Translations under genes and position numbers: made by a program
Part shown: positions 24,551-33,642 of the stretch, one piece after another
Numbering within the stretch: the stretch's first letter is position 1
How the letters are laid out: each line of letters starts with the position of its first letter
Assembly: GCA_934466455.1 (NCBI GenBank)
Contig: CAKSLF010000002.1
Location: 114,386-178,385, forward strand
Direction of reading: 5' to 3'
Length of the DNA stretch: 64,000 bases
From: an uncultured Oscillospiraceae bacterium
GTDB taxonomy: Bacteria; Bacillota; Clostridia; Oscillospirales; Ruminococcaceae
Notes under the pieces: model-generated
The model's database searches: none
What the model was told of the DNA's origin: nothing
What the model saw: the letters and a program-made list of their open reading frames with translations, nothing else

Positions 24551-25141
24551 ATGAAACTTCTTGAAGATCGCATAGCTGAATACGGAGCGGTGCGTCCCGG
24601 TAATGTCCTGAAGGTGGACTGTTTTTTGAACCACCAGATGGACATTTCTCTTTTTCAGGAAATGGGAAAGGAATGGAAACGCCTCTTCTCCGATTGTAAG
24701 ATAAATAAAATCCTTACTATTGAAACTTCCGGAATCGGTATTGCGGCAATCGTTTCTACCTATTTTGATAATGTTCCCGTTCTTTTTGCAAAAAAGACCG
24801 AAAGCCTTAATGTGGACGGCGAAGTTTATCGCACAAAGGTTGAATCCTTTACAAAAAAGCGTATTTACGATGTGTTCGTCAGCAAAAAATATCTCGGTCC
24901 GGACGACCATGTTCTCATCATCGACGATTTTCTTGCCAACGGCAAGGCTCTTGAAGGGTTGCTTGAGCTTGTAAACGAGGCGGGAGCAACCGTTGAGGGA
25001 ATCGGCATTGCCATTGAAAAAGGCTTTCAGCTCGGAGGCGACCTTATCCGCAGCAAGGGTATTCGTCTTGAATCCCTTGCCATTGTCGATGAGCTTGATG
25101 CCAAAACCGGTAAGATCACCTTTAGAAAACAGGAAAGATAA
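24551..25141 (+). CDS. xpt: Xanthine phosphoribosyltransferase
   Basis: Salvages xanthine (and weakly guanine) to the nucleotide using PRPP, cytosolic, 196 residues. It opens MKLLEDRIAEYGAVRPGNVLKVD as in the XPRTase family. ETSGIGIAA lies near residue 58, and VLIIDDFLANGKALEGL near 125 is the PRPP-binding loop. The ATG at 24551 has GGAGG nine bases upstream. A GTG 21 bases earlier lacks a site. It precedes a nucleoside-type ABC transporter by 76 bases, a purine salvage grouping. Confidence 0.96.
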   Translation: MKLLEDRIAEYGAVRPGNVLKVDCFLNHQMDISLFQEMGKEWKRLFSDCKINKILTIETSGIGIAAIVSTYFDNVPVLFAKKTESLNVDGEVYRTKVESFTKKRIYDVFVSKKYLGPDDHVLIIDDFLANGKALEGLLELVNEAGATVEGIGIAIEKGFQLGGDLIRSKGIRLESLAIVDELDAKTGKITFRKQER

Positions 25142-25217
25142 ATCAGCATAGCGATATGCTTTTTTATAAAACAAAAAATACTCAGACTAAAACAAAAGTA
25201 AACGGAGGCACAACAAA

Positions 25218-26435
25218 ATGAAAAAGATTCTTGCGTTTGTTCTCGCAGCAATCATGATGCTCACTCTTCTTGCCGGCTGCTCTGATACCAAAGCACAGGG
25301 CGAGAAAAAAGAAGGTCTTGAAAACTTCAAAATCGGCTTTATATTCCTTCACGACGAAAACTCCACTTATGATAAAAACTTTATCGACGCCGCAAAGACC
25401 GCTTGCGCAAACCTCGGTCTTACCGATGACCAGGTTCTTATGAAAACCAACATTCCCGAAAGCAACGAATGCTACGAAGCGGCTCTTGACCTTGCAGACC
25501 GCGGCTGCAACATCGTTTTTGCCGATTCCTTTGGTCACGAACCCTTTATGGCACAGGCTGCCGAAAAATATCCCGATGTTCAGTTCTGCCATGCAACCGG
25601 CACAACCGCTCACACCGCAGGCATCAAAAACCTCCACAATGCTTTTGCCTCCATCTATGAAGGCCGCTATCTTGCAGGTATTGCAGCAGGTCTTAAGCTC
25701 AACGAGATGATCACCAACGGCGAATTTACCGAAGCCGAAGCAAAAATCGGTTATGTAGGCGCATATACCTATGCAGAGGTTATTTCCGGTTATACTTCCT
25801 TCTTCCTTGGCGTTCGCTCCGTTTGCCCTTCCGCTACCATGGAAGTTCAGTTCACCGGCAGCTGGTACGACGAAACCGCTGAAAAAGAAGCAGCAACTAC
25901 TCTTATCAACAGAGGCTGCAAACTCATCAGCCAGCACGCCGACTCCATGGGTGCTCCTACCGCTTGCGAACAGGCAGGTATCCCCAATGTTTCCTACAAC
26001 GGCAGCACCGTTTCCGCTTGCCCCAACACCTTTATCGTTTCCTCCAGAATCAACTGGGCTCCTTACTTTGAGTACATCGTAAACTGCTATCTTAACGGCG
26101 AAGAGATTGCTACCGACTGGTGCAAAGGTATTACCGACGGTTCCGTTGAGCTCAGCGACATCAACATCGCTGTTGCAGCCGAAGGCACTGCCGAAGCCAT
26201 TGCAGAAGCAGAGAAGAAGCTTGCAGACGGCACTCTCCATGTATTTGACACCTCCACCTTCACCGTAAACGGCGAAACCCTTACCTCTTATATGGCAGAT
26301 GTCAACACCGACGCCGACTACACCCCCGATACCGAGGTTGTTTCTGACGGCTACTTCCATGAGTCCGAGATGCGTTCCGCTCCTTACTTCAATGTTTCCA
26401 TCGACGGCATTACCACTCTTAACTCTGCATACTAA
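25218..26435 (+). CDS. BMP family nucleoside-binding lipoprotein
   Basis: Substrate-binding lipoprotein of a nucleoside importer, 405 residues. The lipobox LTLLAGC puts the cysteine at about residue 21. The mature protein follows the Bmp/Med pattern: KIGFIFLHDENSTYDKNFIDAA near 33, ADSFGHEPFM near 100, EGRYLAGIAAGL near 145, and a C-lobe with KGITDGSVELSDI. GGAGG precedes the ATG. Next come an ATPase and two permeases, the complete NupNOPQ-like set. A GC hairpin after the stop would favour excess of this subunit. Confidence 0.95.
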   Translation: MKKILAFVLAAIMMLTLLAGCSDTKAQGEKKEGLENFKIGFIFLHDENSTYDKNFIDAAKTACANLGLTDDQVLMKTNIPESNECYEAALDLADRGCNIVFADSFGHEPFMAQAAEKYPDVQFCHATGTTAHTAGIKNLHNAFASIYEGRYLAGIAAGLKLNEMITNGEFTEAEAKIGYVGAYTYAEVISGYTSFFLGVRSVCPSATMEVQFTGSWYDETAEKEAATTLINRGCKLISQHADSMGAPTACEQAGIPNVSYNGSTVSACPNTFIVSSRINWAPYFEYIVNCYLNGEEIATDWCKGITDGSVELSDINIAVAAEGTAEAIAEAEKKLADGTLHVFDTSTFTVNGETLTSYMADVNTDADYTPDTEVVSDGYFHESEMRSAPYFNVSIDGITTLNSAY

Positions 26436-26450
26436 TTTTTAGTCTGACCA

Positions 26451-26490
26451 GGGCGGGGTTTTCAAAAGCCCCGCCCTATTTGGGTTTTTA
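26451..26490 (+). other. GC-rich hairpin after the BMP lipoprotein gene (partial terminator)
   Basis: GGGCGGGG and CCCCGCCC are separated by ten bases and followed, after ATTTGGG, by five Ts. The transporter genes continue downstream on the same strand, so it may attenuate rather than end the transcript. A TATAAT-like box near 26550 could add a second start. Confidence 0.6.
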
Positions 26491-26603
26491 TACGGTAATT
26501 TTTTGTCGCAATCCAAAATAAATTGTTTTTTAATTTTGAAAAATGTATTATAATTAGAGCATTATATTTTATTTTTGAAAATTAAGGACGGGAGGAAAAA
26601 CGG

Positions 26604-28142
26604 TTGAGTTCCACTGCTGCAATAGAGCTAAAAAATATAACAAAAACCTTTGGAAGCGTTGTTGCAAACAACAATGTCTGCCTCACCGTAAATAACGGCG
26701 AGATTCTTTCAATTCTCGGCGAAAACGGAAGCGGAAAAACAACGCTTATGAACATGATTTCCGGCATTTATTTTCCTGACCACGGGCAAATTTTTGTCGG
26801 CGGCAAGGAGGTAACAATCGCCTCGCCGAAAGACGCATTCGATTATAAAATCGGTATGATACATCAGCATTTTAAGCTTGTTGATGTTTTCTCCGCAACC
26901 GAAAACATTATTCTCGGCTCCGGCAAAAAAGGCAGATTCAACCTAAAAAAATCCGCCGAAGAAGTTAAGGCGATAAGCGAACAATACGGTTTTGAAATCG
27001 ACCCTATGAAAAAAATTTATGAGATGTCGGTTTCCGAAAAGCAGACCGTAGAAATCATCAAGGTACTTTACCGGGGCGCAGATATTCTTATTTTGGACGA
27101 ACCCACCGCCGTTCTTACTCCTCAGGAAACGGAAAAGCTTTTTGATGTTCTCCGGCGTATGAAGGAAAACGGAAAAGCCGTTATCGTAATAACCCATAAG
27201 CTCCACGAGGTGCTTGAAATTTCCGACCGTGTTTCCGTTCTTCGCAAAGGCGAATATATCGGCACCGTCAACACCTGCGATACGAACGAATCCGAGCTTA
27301 CCGAGATGATGGTCGGCAAAAAAATCTCCCTCAATATCGAAAGAAGCGAACCGAAAAACACTGCCGACCGCCTTATTGTTAAAAACATCAGCCATACCGG
27401 GCGGGACGGCTTGCCAATTCTCAGCAATGTTTCTTTTGAAGCCCGCTCCGGCGAAATTCTCGGAATTGCGGGCATCGCCGGCAGCGGTCAGCGCGAGTTG
27501 CTTGAAACCATTGCCGGTCTTATCCACCCAAGCTCCGGCGAAATTTTGTATAACAACCCGCAAACCGGCGAGGTTGATAATCTGCGTGACAAAACTCCTC
27601 TCCAGATAAGAGAGCTTGGCGTTCGTCTTTCCTTTGTTCCGGAAGATCGCCTTGGTATGGGTCTTGTCGGCGACATGGATATAGTCGATAACATGATGCT
27701 CCGCAGCTATAACAAAGGAAACACCATGTTCCTCGAACGGAAAGAGCCCCGTGACCTTGCGGAAAAGATAATCGACGAGCTTGAGGTTGTAACTCCCGAT
27801 GCAAACACCCCCGTCCGTCGTCTTTCCGGCGGTAATGTTCAAAAAATTCTTGTCGGCCGAGAAATTGCGTCCGCACCTACGGTTCTTATGGCTGCATATC
27901 CCGTAAGAGGGCTTGATATAAACTCCTCTTACCTTATCTATAACCTGCTTAACCAGCAAAAAGAAAACGGCGTTGCCGTTATCTTTGTCGGCGAAGACCT
28001 TGATGTTCTCCTTGAGCTTTGCGACCGTATTATGGTTATCTCCTCCGGTAAGGTTACCGGCATGGTTGACGCCAGAACGGTTACAAAAGAGGAGGTCGGT
28101 CTTCTTATGACCAAGTCGGACGGAGGTGAAGCAAATGAATAA
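26604..28142 (+). CDS. Nucleoside ABC transporter ATP-binding protein (two ABC domains)
   Basis: Cytosolic energising subunit, 512 residues with two ATPase modules as in sugar and BMP-type nucleoside importers. Module 1 has GENGSGKTT near residue 39, a signature diverged to MSVSEKQ near 142, and LILDEPTAVLTPQE near 162. Module 2 has GIAGSGQRE near 295 and LSGGNVQK near 407. Its Walker B is degenerate (VLMAAYPVRGLD), usual for the second half in this family. Translation starts at TTG, with GGGAGG seven bases upstream. Confidence 0.95.
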   Translation: MSSTAAIELKNITKTFGSVVANNNVCLTVNNGEILSILGENGSGKTTLMNMISGIYFPDHGQIFVGGKEVTIASPKDAFDYKIGMIHQHFKLVDVFSATENIILGSGKKGRFNLKKSAEEVKAISEQYGFEIDPMKKIYEMSVSEKQTVEIIKVLYRGADILILDEPTAVLTPQETEKLFDVLRRMKENGKAVIVITHKLHEVLEISDRVSVLRKGEYIGTVNTCDTNESELTEMMVGKKISLNIERSEPKNTADRLIVKNISHTGRDGLPILSNVSFEARSGEILGIAGIAGSGQRELLETIAGLIHPSSGEILYNNPQTGEVDNLRDKTPLQIRELGVRLSFVPEDRLGMGLVGDMDIVDNMMLRSYNKGNTMFLERKEPRDLAEKIIDELEVVTPDANTPVRRLSGGNVQKILVGREIASAPTVLMAAYPVRGLDINSSYLIYNLLNQQKENGVAVIFVGEDLDVLLELCDRIMVISSGKVTGMVDARTVTKEEVGLLMTKSDGGEANE

Positions 28143-29247
28143 TTCCGAAAAGCAAAAGCACGAGCCTTTATTTCATATAGTCAAGCGTTCCTCCATGATA
28201 TGGTGGAAATCATGGCTAATCCGCATAGGCTCCGTCGCTGCGGCACTTATTGTATGTGCTCTTATTACCGTTTTACTTACCGGAAAAAACCCTCTAAGCG
28301 TTTATGCGACCATGATCGACGGCTCCTTTGGAACACCCCGCCGTATTTGGGGGCTTTTCCAAAACATCGCAATTCTTCTTTGTATTTCTCTTGCCGTAAC
28401 TCCGGCATTTAAGATGCGTTTTTGGAACACCGGTGCAGAGGGTCAGGTTCTTGTCGGAGGACTTGCTACCGCAAGCTGCATGATCCTCCTCGGAGATAAG
28501 CTGCCTACCCTTCTCCTCTTCCCCGTTATGATAATCGCCTCCGTTGCGGCAGGCGCAATCTGGGGTCTTATTCCCGCAGTTTTCCGTGCAAAATGGAACA
28601 CAAACGAAACCCTCTTTACTCTTATGATGAACTATATCGCAATACAGATTGTTTCGTTTTTTGCATACATTTGGTCAGTTCCCAAAGGCTCGGGTCAGGT
28701 CGGCGTTATAAACGGCGCAACAAAAGCCGGCTGGCTTCCGGCAATCGGCGGGCACGATTATCTTATTAACATAATAATTGTTGCCGTACTTACCGTTGCG
28801 GTTTATATCTATCTTAGATACAGCAAGCACGGTTATGAAATTCAGGTTGTCGGCGAAAGCGAAAATACCGCAAGATATATCGGTATTGATGTTAAAAAGG
28901 TTATTGTTCGCACAATGCTTCTTTCCGGCGCAATATGCGGAATTGCCGGTTTTCTTCTTGTAAGCGGCACAGACCACACTTTTACAAGAGATCTTGCCGC
29001 AGGAAGAGGCTTTACTGCCATTATGGTTTCCTGGCTTGCAAAGTTTAACCCGCTCTATATGGTTCTTACTTCATTCCTTATTGTGTTCCTGCAAAAGGGA
29101 GCAGGAGAAATTTCCACCACCTTTGGTCTTAACGACTCTTTCTCCGATATTCTTACCGGTATAATTATTTTCTTTATTATCGGAAGCGAGTTCTTTATAA
29201 ATTACAGCGTAAAACGCCGTGAAACCGTGAAAGGAGGAAAAGAATAA
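28135..29247 (+). CDS. Nucleoside ABC transporter permease 1
   Basis: Membrane subunit of 370 residues with about nine hydrophobic segments. NTGAEGQVLVGGLATA near 105 and NTNETLFTLMMNYIA near 160 are hallmarks of the BPD_transp_2 branch that serves BMP importers. The ATG at 28135 overlaps the ATPase gene by eight bases and has GGAGG eight bases upstream. The next permease starts within its stop codon. Confidence 0.95.
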   Translation: MNNSEKQKHEPLFHIVKRSSMIWWKSWLIRIGSVAAALIVCALITVLLTGKNPLSVYATMIDGSFGTPRRIWGLFQNIAILLCISLAVTPAFKMRFWNTGAEGQVLVGGLATASCMILLGDKLPTLLLFPVMIIASVAAGAIWGLIPAVFRAKWNTNETLFTLMMNYIAIQIVSFFAYIWSVPKGSGQVGVINGATKAGWLPAIGGHDYLINIIIVAVLTVAVYIYLRYSKHGYEIQVVGESENTARYIGIDVKKVIVRTMLLSGAICGIAGFLLVSGTDHTFTRDLAAGRGFTAIMVSWLAKFNPLYMVLTSFLIVFLQKGAGEISTTFGLNDSFSDILTGIIIFFIIGSEFFINYSVKRRETVKGGKE

Positions 29248-30233
29248 TGTTAGCTTCATTTATTCAGCGTGCGGTTATGCAGGGTATTCCGCTTCTTTTC
29301 GGTTCAACCGGCGAAATCATTACCGAAAAATCCGGCAACCTTAACCTTGGTATTCCCGGAATTATGTATGTCGGCGGAATTTGCGGCGTAATCGGTTCTT
29401 TCTTCTATGAACAATCACTGCCCTCTCCGGATGCAATAAATCCTTTTCTCGCCGTGCTTATACCCACTCTTTCTTCCGTTCTCGGTTCCTGCCTTATGGG
29501 TCTTATTTATGCGTTTCTTACCGTAACCCTCCGTGCAAACCAAAATGTTACCGGTCTTGCGCTTACTACTTTCGGCACCGGTATAGGCAACTTCTTCGGC
29601 GGTTCCCTGATTAAGCTTCTTAATTCCGATATGCCCTCCATTGCGCTTACCGCAACCAGCAACTGCTTCAAAAGAACTCTTCCCTTTGCGGATAACCTCG
29701 GTTGGTTTGGTCAGATATTCCTCTCCTACAGCTTTATGGCGTACCTTGCAATAATCATTGCCGTTGCCGCAGCATTTGTGCTAAAACGCACCTGGGTTGG
29801 ACTTAATCTCCGTGCCGTTGGCGAAAATCCCTCTACCGCAGACGCCGCAGGCATAAATGTAAGCAAATATAAGTATTTTGCCACTTGTATAGGCAGCGTT
29901 ATAGCCGGCCTTGGCGGACTTTATTATGTTATGGATTACGCCTGCGGCGTTTGGTCCAACAACGGCTTCGGCGACAGAGGCTGGCTTTCCATCGCCCTTG
30001 TTATCTTTGCCGTATGGAAGCCAAACATCAGCATTTTCGGTTCCATCCTCTTCGGCGGACTCTTTATTGTTCACAACTATATTCCCAACCTCAGCGTAAG
30101 CGTGCAGGAACTTTTCAAAATGACTCCCTACATCGTTACAATCGTTGTCCTTGTAATAGTAAGTATTCGTAACCGCAAGGAAAGCCAGCCCCCGCAGCAC
30201 CTTGGTCTTTCCTACTTCCGAGAGGACAGATAG
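29247..30233 (+). CDS. Nucleoside ABC transporter permease 2
   Basis: Second permease, 328 residues with about eight to nine membrane segments. STGEIITEKSGNLNLGIPGIMYVGG near the N-terminus and GENPSTADAAGINV near 195 are family hallmarks. It starts in the TAATG overlap with permease 1, so the two are translationally coupled. A strong terminator ends the operon. By homology the set imports nucleosides such as guanosine or inosine, which fits the upstream xpt. Confidence 0.95.
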   Translation: MLASFIQRAVMQGIPLLFGSTGEIITEKSGNLNLGIPGIMYVGGICGVIGSFFYEQSLPSPDAINPFLAVLIPTLSSVLGSCLMGLIYAFLTVTLRANQNVTGLALTTFGTGIGNFFGGSLIKLLNSDMPSIALTATSNCFKRTLPFADNLGWFGQIFLSYSFMAYLAIIIAVAAAFVLKRTWVGLNLRAVGENPSTADAAGINVSKYKYFATCIGSVIAGLGGLYYVMDYACGVWSNNGFGDRGWLSIALVIFAVWKPNISIFGSILFGGLFIVHNYIPNLSVSVQELFKMTPYIVTIVVLVIVSIRNRKESQPPQHLGLSYFREDR

Positions 30234-30247
30234 TTTTGGGGTTATTT

Positions 30248-30277
30248 CCCCGGTCAATCGACCGGGGATTTTTTTAT
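30248..30277 (+). terminator. Terminator of the nucleoside transporter operon
   Basis: CCCCGGTC and GACCGGGG are separated by four bases and followed by a T-run. Confidence 0.92.
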
Positions 30278-30355
30278 ATTTTATCCGAAAAGCTTCTATT
30301 TTTAAGAAAAATGCTTCTAATTTATTCCAGTTTTCGGAACAATGTATGAATTTGC

Positions 30356-30384
30356 TTGCTTTCGCAGGTGTTTTGTTATATAAT
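30356..30384 (+). promoter_or_regulatory. Sigma-A-type promoter of the M23 peptidase gene
   Basis: TTGCTT and TATAAT are separated by 17 bases, about 38 bases before the start. Confidence 0.72.
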
Positions 30385-30421
30385 TTAGTTTATTGATTTT
30401 AAGAAAGGGAGGTGTATGCTT

Positions 30422-32137
30422 TTGAGCGTCAAAACCATGGATAAAGAAAAAGCCGGTTTTGACTCGGTTCTTGAGTATCTTTATCTTCGCATATATGAAT
30501 TTCTCTATATGACAGGTATGCGTTTTATCCGTCAGGTAAGGGGCTTTTGCCACCTTGTTACAAACGAAGCAAGGTATATTAAACAGCACATACTCGTCTT
30601 TTTTAGGCGCATATGGTTACATACGAAAGCTTCTTTCCGGAATTTCTTTATCGGAAAGTATCACGCTCTTCTCGCTTACAGAAAAAGAGCCGCTGCTGCT
30701 GTTTCCGTTCTTAACAACTATAAAGAAAACAGCTTTGAAACAAACCTTTCCGCTGCCGGAACGGTAATCCATTGCTGGTTTGTGTTTATGCTCAAGATAT
30801 TCTGCACCGTATTTAACTATGTTGCGCCCGTTTTTGCCGCAGTTTTTCTTGTGGTAACAATACGGTATTTTGAAAATCTTGATTACGGGCTTGCACTTGA
30901 ATCCAACGGCAAAACAATCGCCTATATAAAAAGCGAAAACACCTACAACGAGGCGGAACAGATAATCCGCAGCCGCACATCTGCGGAGGTTGAGGACGCA
31001 GTAAACGCAGCCCCGCAATATGCTATCGTTCCCGTAAGCAGCCTTGATCTTACCGAACCGGAGGAGCTTGCAAACATAATCCTTCGTTCCTCCGGTGCAA
31101 ATGTCTATGAGGGATACGGGCTTTATATCGACGATAAGTTCATCTGCTCCACCGATGAAGCAGACAGCCTGCTTACAGCCCTCGACGAATACCGTGAACA
31201 ATACCGTGCGGAAGATGATACCGAATCAAAAATGCAGTTTGTTCAAAAAATCTCCCTTGTAGACGGTGTTTACCCCGCCTCCTCCATTATGGCAACATCG
31301 GAGTTCAAAACACTTATCAATACGGAGATCGAGGGCGAAAAATATTATACCGTTGAGGCGGGCGACGCTCCGCTTTCGATTGCCGCTTATTTCGGAATAA
31401 GCTATCGTGAGCTTTGCAATATGAATCCCGGAATAGAATCCGGCGATATCCATGTCGGCGATAAGCTTATAGTATCAAAGTCCGTTTCACTGCTGAATGT
31501 TACCAATACAAAGCGTGAGGTTTACACGGAAGAAATCCCCTATAAGACCAACTATACTAAGAGCGACAAATACTATACCACCTATTCAAAGGTCACAAAA
31601 CAAGGTGTTCCCGGCGAACAGGAGGTAACCGCTCTTGTTACATACGAGGACGGCATTGTTGTAAACCGTCAGGTCCTTGCCACAGAGGTTATTACCGAGC
31701 CTGTTCCGAGAGAGGTTACAATAGGCACAAAGGCTGTTCTGGTAAAGCCCTCCGGCGGCGGAAGCAGCGGATTTATCTGGCCTACCATCGGCGGATATGT
31801 AAGCTGCGGTATTTGGGGGTATCCCGGTCATACCGGTATGGATATTGCAGGCTGCGGCTATGGAAGCAACATATACGCCTCCGCCTCCGGTACGGTTGTA
31901 AAAGCAAAATGGGGCAGGACCGGCTATGGCAACTACATCATCATCGACCACGGCGACGGTATCCAAACGCTTTATGCACATAACAGCAATCTTTATGTAA
32001 AGGTAGGTCAATATGTAAATCAGGGCGATATTATCGCTGCAATGGGCTCCTCCGGCAACTCCACCGGTACACATTGCCACTTTGAAATTCGTATTGACGG
32101 TCAATATGTCAACCCTGCAAAATATGTTTCCAAATAA
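30422..32137 (+). CDS. Membrane-anchored M23 peptidoglycan endopeptidase with LysM and G5 domains
   Basis: About 571 residues. A basic cytoplasmic part of about 110 residues is followed by a membrane segment (FNYVAPVFAAVFLVV). An extracytoplasmic region comes next, with LysM (YYTVEAGDAPLSIAAYFGISYREL, near 300-350) and G5 (YTEEIPYKTNYTKSDKYYT onward, near 365-440). The C-terminal M23 domain carries HTGMDIA and THCHFEIR, the zinc and catalytic motifs. It should cut cell-wall cross-links at the cell surface. AAAGGGAGG favours the TTG at 30422. An ATG six bases earlier lies too close to it. The long cytoplasmic N-terminus is unusual for this architecture. Confidence 0.92.
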   Translation: MSVKTMDKEKAGFDSVLEYLYLRIYEFLYMTGMRFIRQVRGFCHLVTNEARYIKQHILVFFRRIWLHTKASFRNFFIGKYHALLAYRKRAAAAVSVLNNYKENSFETNLSAAGTVIHCWFVFMLKIFCTVFNYVAPVFAAVFLVVTIRYFENLDYGLALESNGKTIAYIKSENTYNEAEQIIRSRTSAEVEDAVNAAPQYAIVPVSSLDLTEPEELANIILRSSGANVYEGYGLYIDDKFICSTDEADSLLTALDEYREQYRAEDDTESKMQFVQKISLVDGVYPASSIMATSEFKTLINTEIEGEKYYTVEAGDAPLSIAAYFGISYRELCNMNPGIESGDIHVGDKLIVSKSVSLLNVTNTKREVYTEEIPYKTNYTKSDKYYTTYSKVTKQGVPGEQEVTALVTYEDGIVVNRQVLATEVITEPVPREVTIGTKAVLVKPSGGGSSGFIWPTIGGYVSCGIWGYPGHTGMDIAGCGYGSNIYASASGTVVKAKWGRTGYGNYIIIDHGDGIQTLYAHNSNLYVKVGQYVNQGDIIAAMGSSGNSTGTHCHFEIRIDGQYVNPAKYVSK

Positions 32138-32140
32138 GCT

Positions 32141-32173
32141 CTTCCCCCGCCGATCGACGGGGGAAGTTTTTTA
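32141..32173 (+). terminator. Terminator after the M23 peptidase gene
   Basis: CTTCCCCC and GGGGGAAG flank a short loop with further pairing and are followed by six Ts. Confidence 0.9.
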
Positions 32174-32219
32174 TATCCGTATAAAATCCCCCAATAAAAA
32201 ATAATATGGTATAAATGCT

Positions 32220-32247
32220 TTGCAATTTTCGATTTATATGCTATAAT
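32220..32247 (+). promoter_or_regulatory. Sigma-A-type promoter of murA
   Basis: TTGCAA and TATAAT are separated by 16 bases, about 40 bases before the start. Confidence 0.65.
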
Positions 32248-32286
32248 AATTGTAACTGTAATCTACTTGTATAAGGGGATAGTATA

Positions 32287-33576
32287 TTGGATAAATTCGT
32301 AATCAGAGGCGGTACGCCTCTTAAGGGTGAAGTTCAGGTAAGCGGAGCAAAAAACGCCGCCGTTGCAATAATCCCGGCAACCATTCTTGCCGGCGGTCCC
32401 TGCCTTCTCGAAAACATTCCCGATATAAGCGATGTTTATACTCTTTATGATATGCTTTCGCTTATGGGTGCCACCGTTCGTGTGGTAAGCCGTACCTCTG
32501 TTTTTATTGATACAAGCAATATAACCTCTCACAAAGTCCCGGAAGATCTTGCAAGGCAGCTTCGTGCCTCGTATTATTTTCTCGGTGCGCTTCTCGGAAG
32601 ATTTGGCGAGGCAAATGTTCCGCTTCCCGGCGGCTGCGATTTCGGCGTGCGCCCAATCGACCAGCATATAAAGGGCTTTGAAGCCCTTGGTGCAAATGTT
32701 ACTATCGGTCACGGCTCCGTTTCCATAAACTGCGACCGCCTTCTCGGAAGTCATATTTACTTTGATGTTGTTTCCGTAGGAGCAACCATAAATGTTATGC
32801 TTGCCGCAGTAATGGCAAAGGGGCTTACCATTCTTGAGAATGTGGCAAAGGAACCGCATATTGTTGACCTTGCTAACTTTCTTAATTCCCTTGGCGCAGA
32901 TATAAGAGGTGCCGGCACCGATGTTATAAAAATCCACGGCGTTGAAAAGCTGCACGGTGCAAATTATTCCATAATTCCCGACCAGATAGAGGCGGGCACC
33001 TATATGGTAGCCGCCGCCGCCACAAAGGGCAATGTACTTATTAAAGGCGTTATTCCCAAGCACCTTGAGGCAATTACCGAAAAGCTCGTTAAAACCGGTG
33101 CTTCCGTTATTGAATATGACGACGCAATCCGTGTTTCCGGCGAGGTTGAGCACTTTGAGCATGTTAATGTAAAAACCATGCCCTACCCCGGTTTTCCCAC
33201 AGATATGCAGCCCCAGATGACAACCCTGCTTGCAATCTCCAGAGGAACAAGCATTGTTACGGAGGGTGTTTGGGATAACCGCTTCAAATATATCTCCGAG
33301 CTTTGCAGAATGGGTGCTTCCATTTCCGTTGATGGAAAGGTTGCCGTTGTGCAGGGTGTAGAATCCCTTACCGGTGCCTGTGTTCGTGCGGCGGATCTCC
33401 GTGCCGGTGCGGCAATGGTCATTGCCGGACTTGTTGCCCACGGAAAAACCGAAATTGAAGAGATACACCATATTGAACGCGGCTATACCAACCTTGTTGA
33501 CAAGCTCCGCGGTCTTGGTGCCGATATAGAGCGTGTAACCGTTCCGGAGGGTTCCTCCGCATATACGACGGTATAA
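32287..33576 (+). CDS. murA: UDP-N-acetylglucosamine 1-carboxyvinyltransferase
   Basis: First committed step of peptidoglycan synthesis, transferring enolpyruvate to UDP-GlcNAc, cytosolic, 429 residues. SGAKNAAVAIIPA near residue 20 holds the substrate-binding KN pair. LPGGCDFGVRP near 115 has the catalytic, fosfomycin-reactive cysteine. MPYPGFPTDMQPQ near 300 is a family motif. It starts at TTG, with AAGGGGAT upstream. The gene heads a run of cell-wall and housekeeping genes on this strand. Confidence 0.97.
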   Translation: MDKFVIRGGTPLKGEVQVSGAKNAAVAIIPATILAGGPCLLENIPDISDVYTLYDMLSLMGATVRVVSRTSVFIDTSNITSHKVPEDLARQLRASYYFLGALLGRFGEANVPLPGGCDFGVRPIDQHIKGFEALGANVTIGHGSVSINCDRLLGSHIYFDVVSVGATINVMLAAVMAKGLTILENVAKEPHIVDLANFLNSLGADIRGAGTDVIKIHGVEKLHGANYSIIPDQIEAGTYMVAAAATKGNVLIKGVIPKHLEAITEKLVKTGASVIEYDDAIRVSGEVEHFEHVNVKTMPYPGFPTDMQPQMTTLLAISRGTSIVTEGVWDNRFKYISELCRMGASISVDGKVAVVQGVESLTGACVRAADLRAGAAMVIAGLVAHGKTEIEEIHHIERGYTNLVDKLRGLGADIERVTVPEGSSAYTTV

Positions 33577-33642
33577 CAAAAATTTTTTGGCGGAGCGGTT
33601 TTTATGAAAAGCGGCTCCGTCTGAACATTCAGGAGGCAGCCT

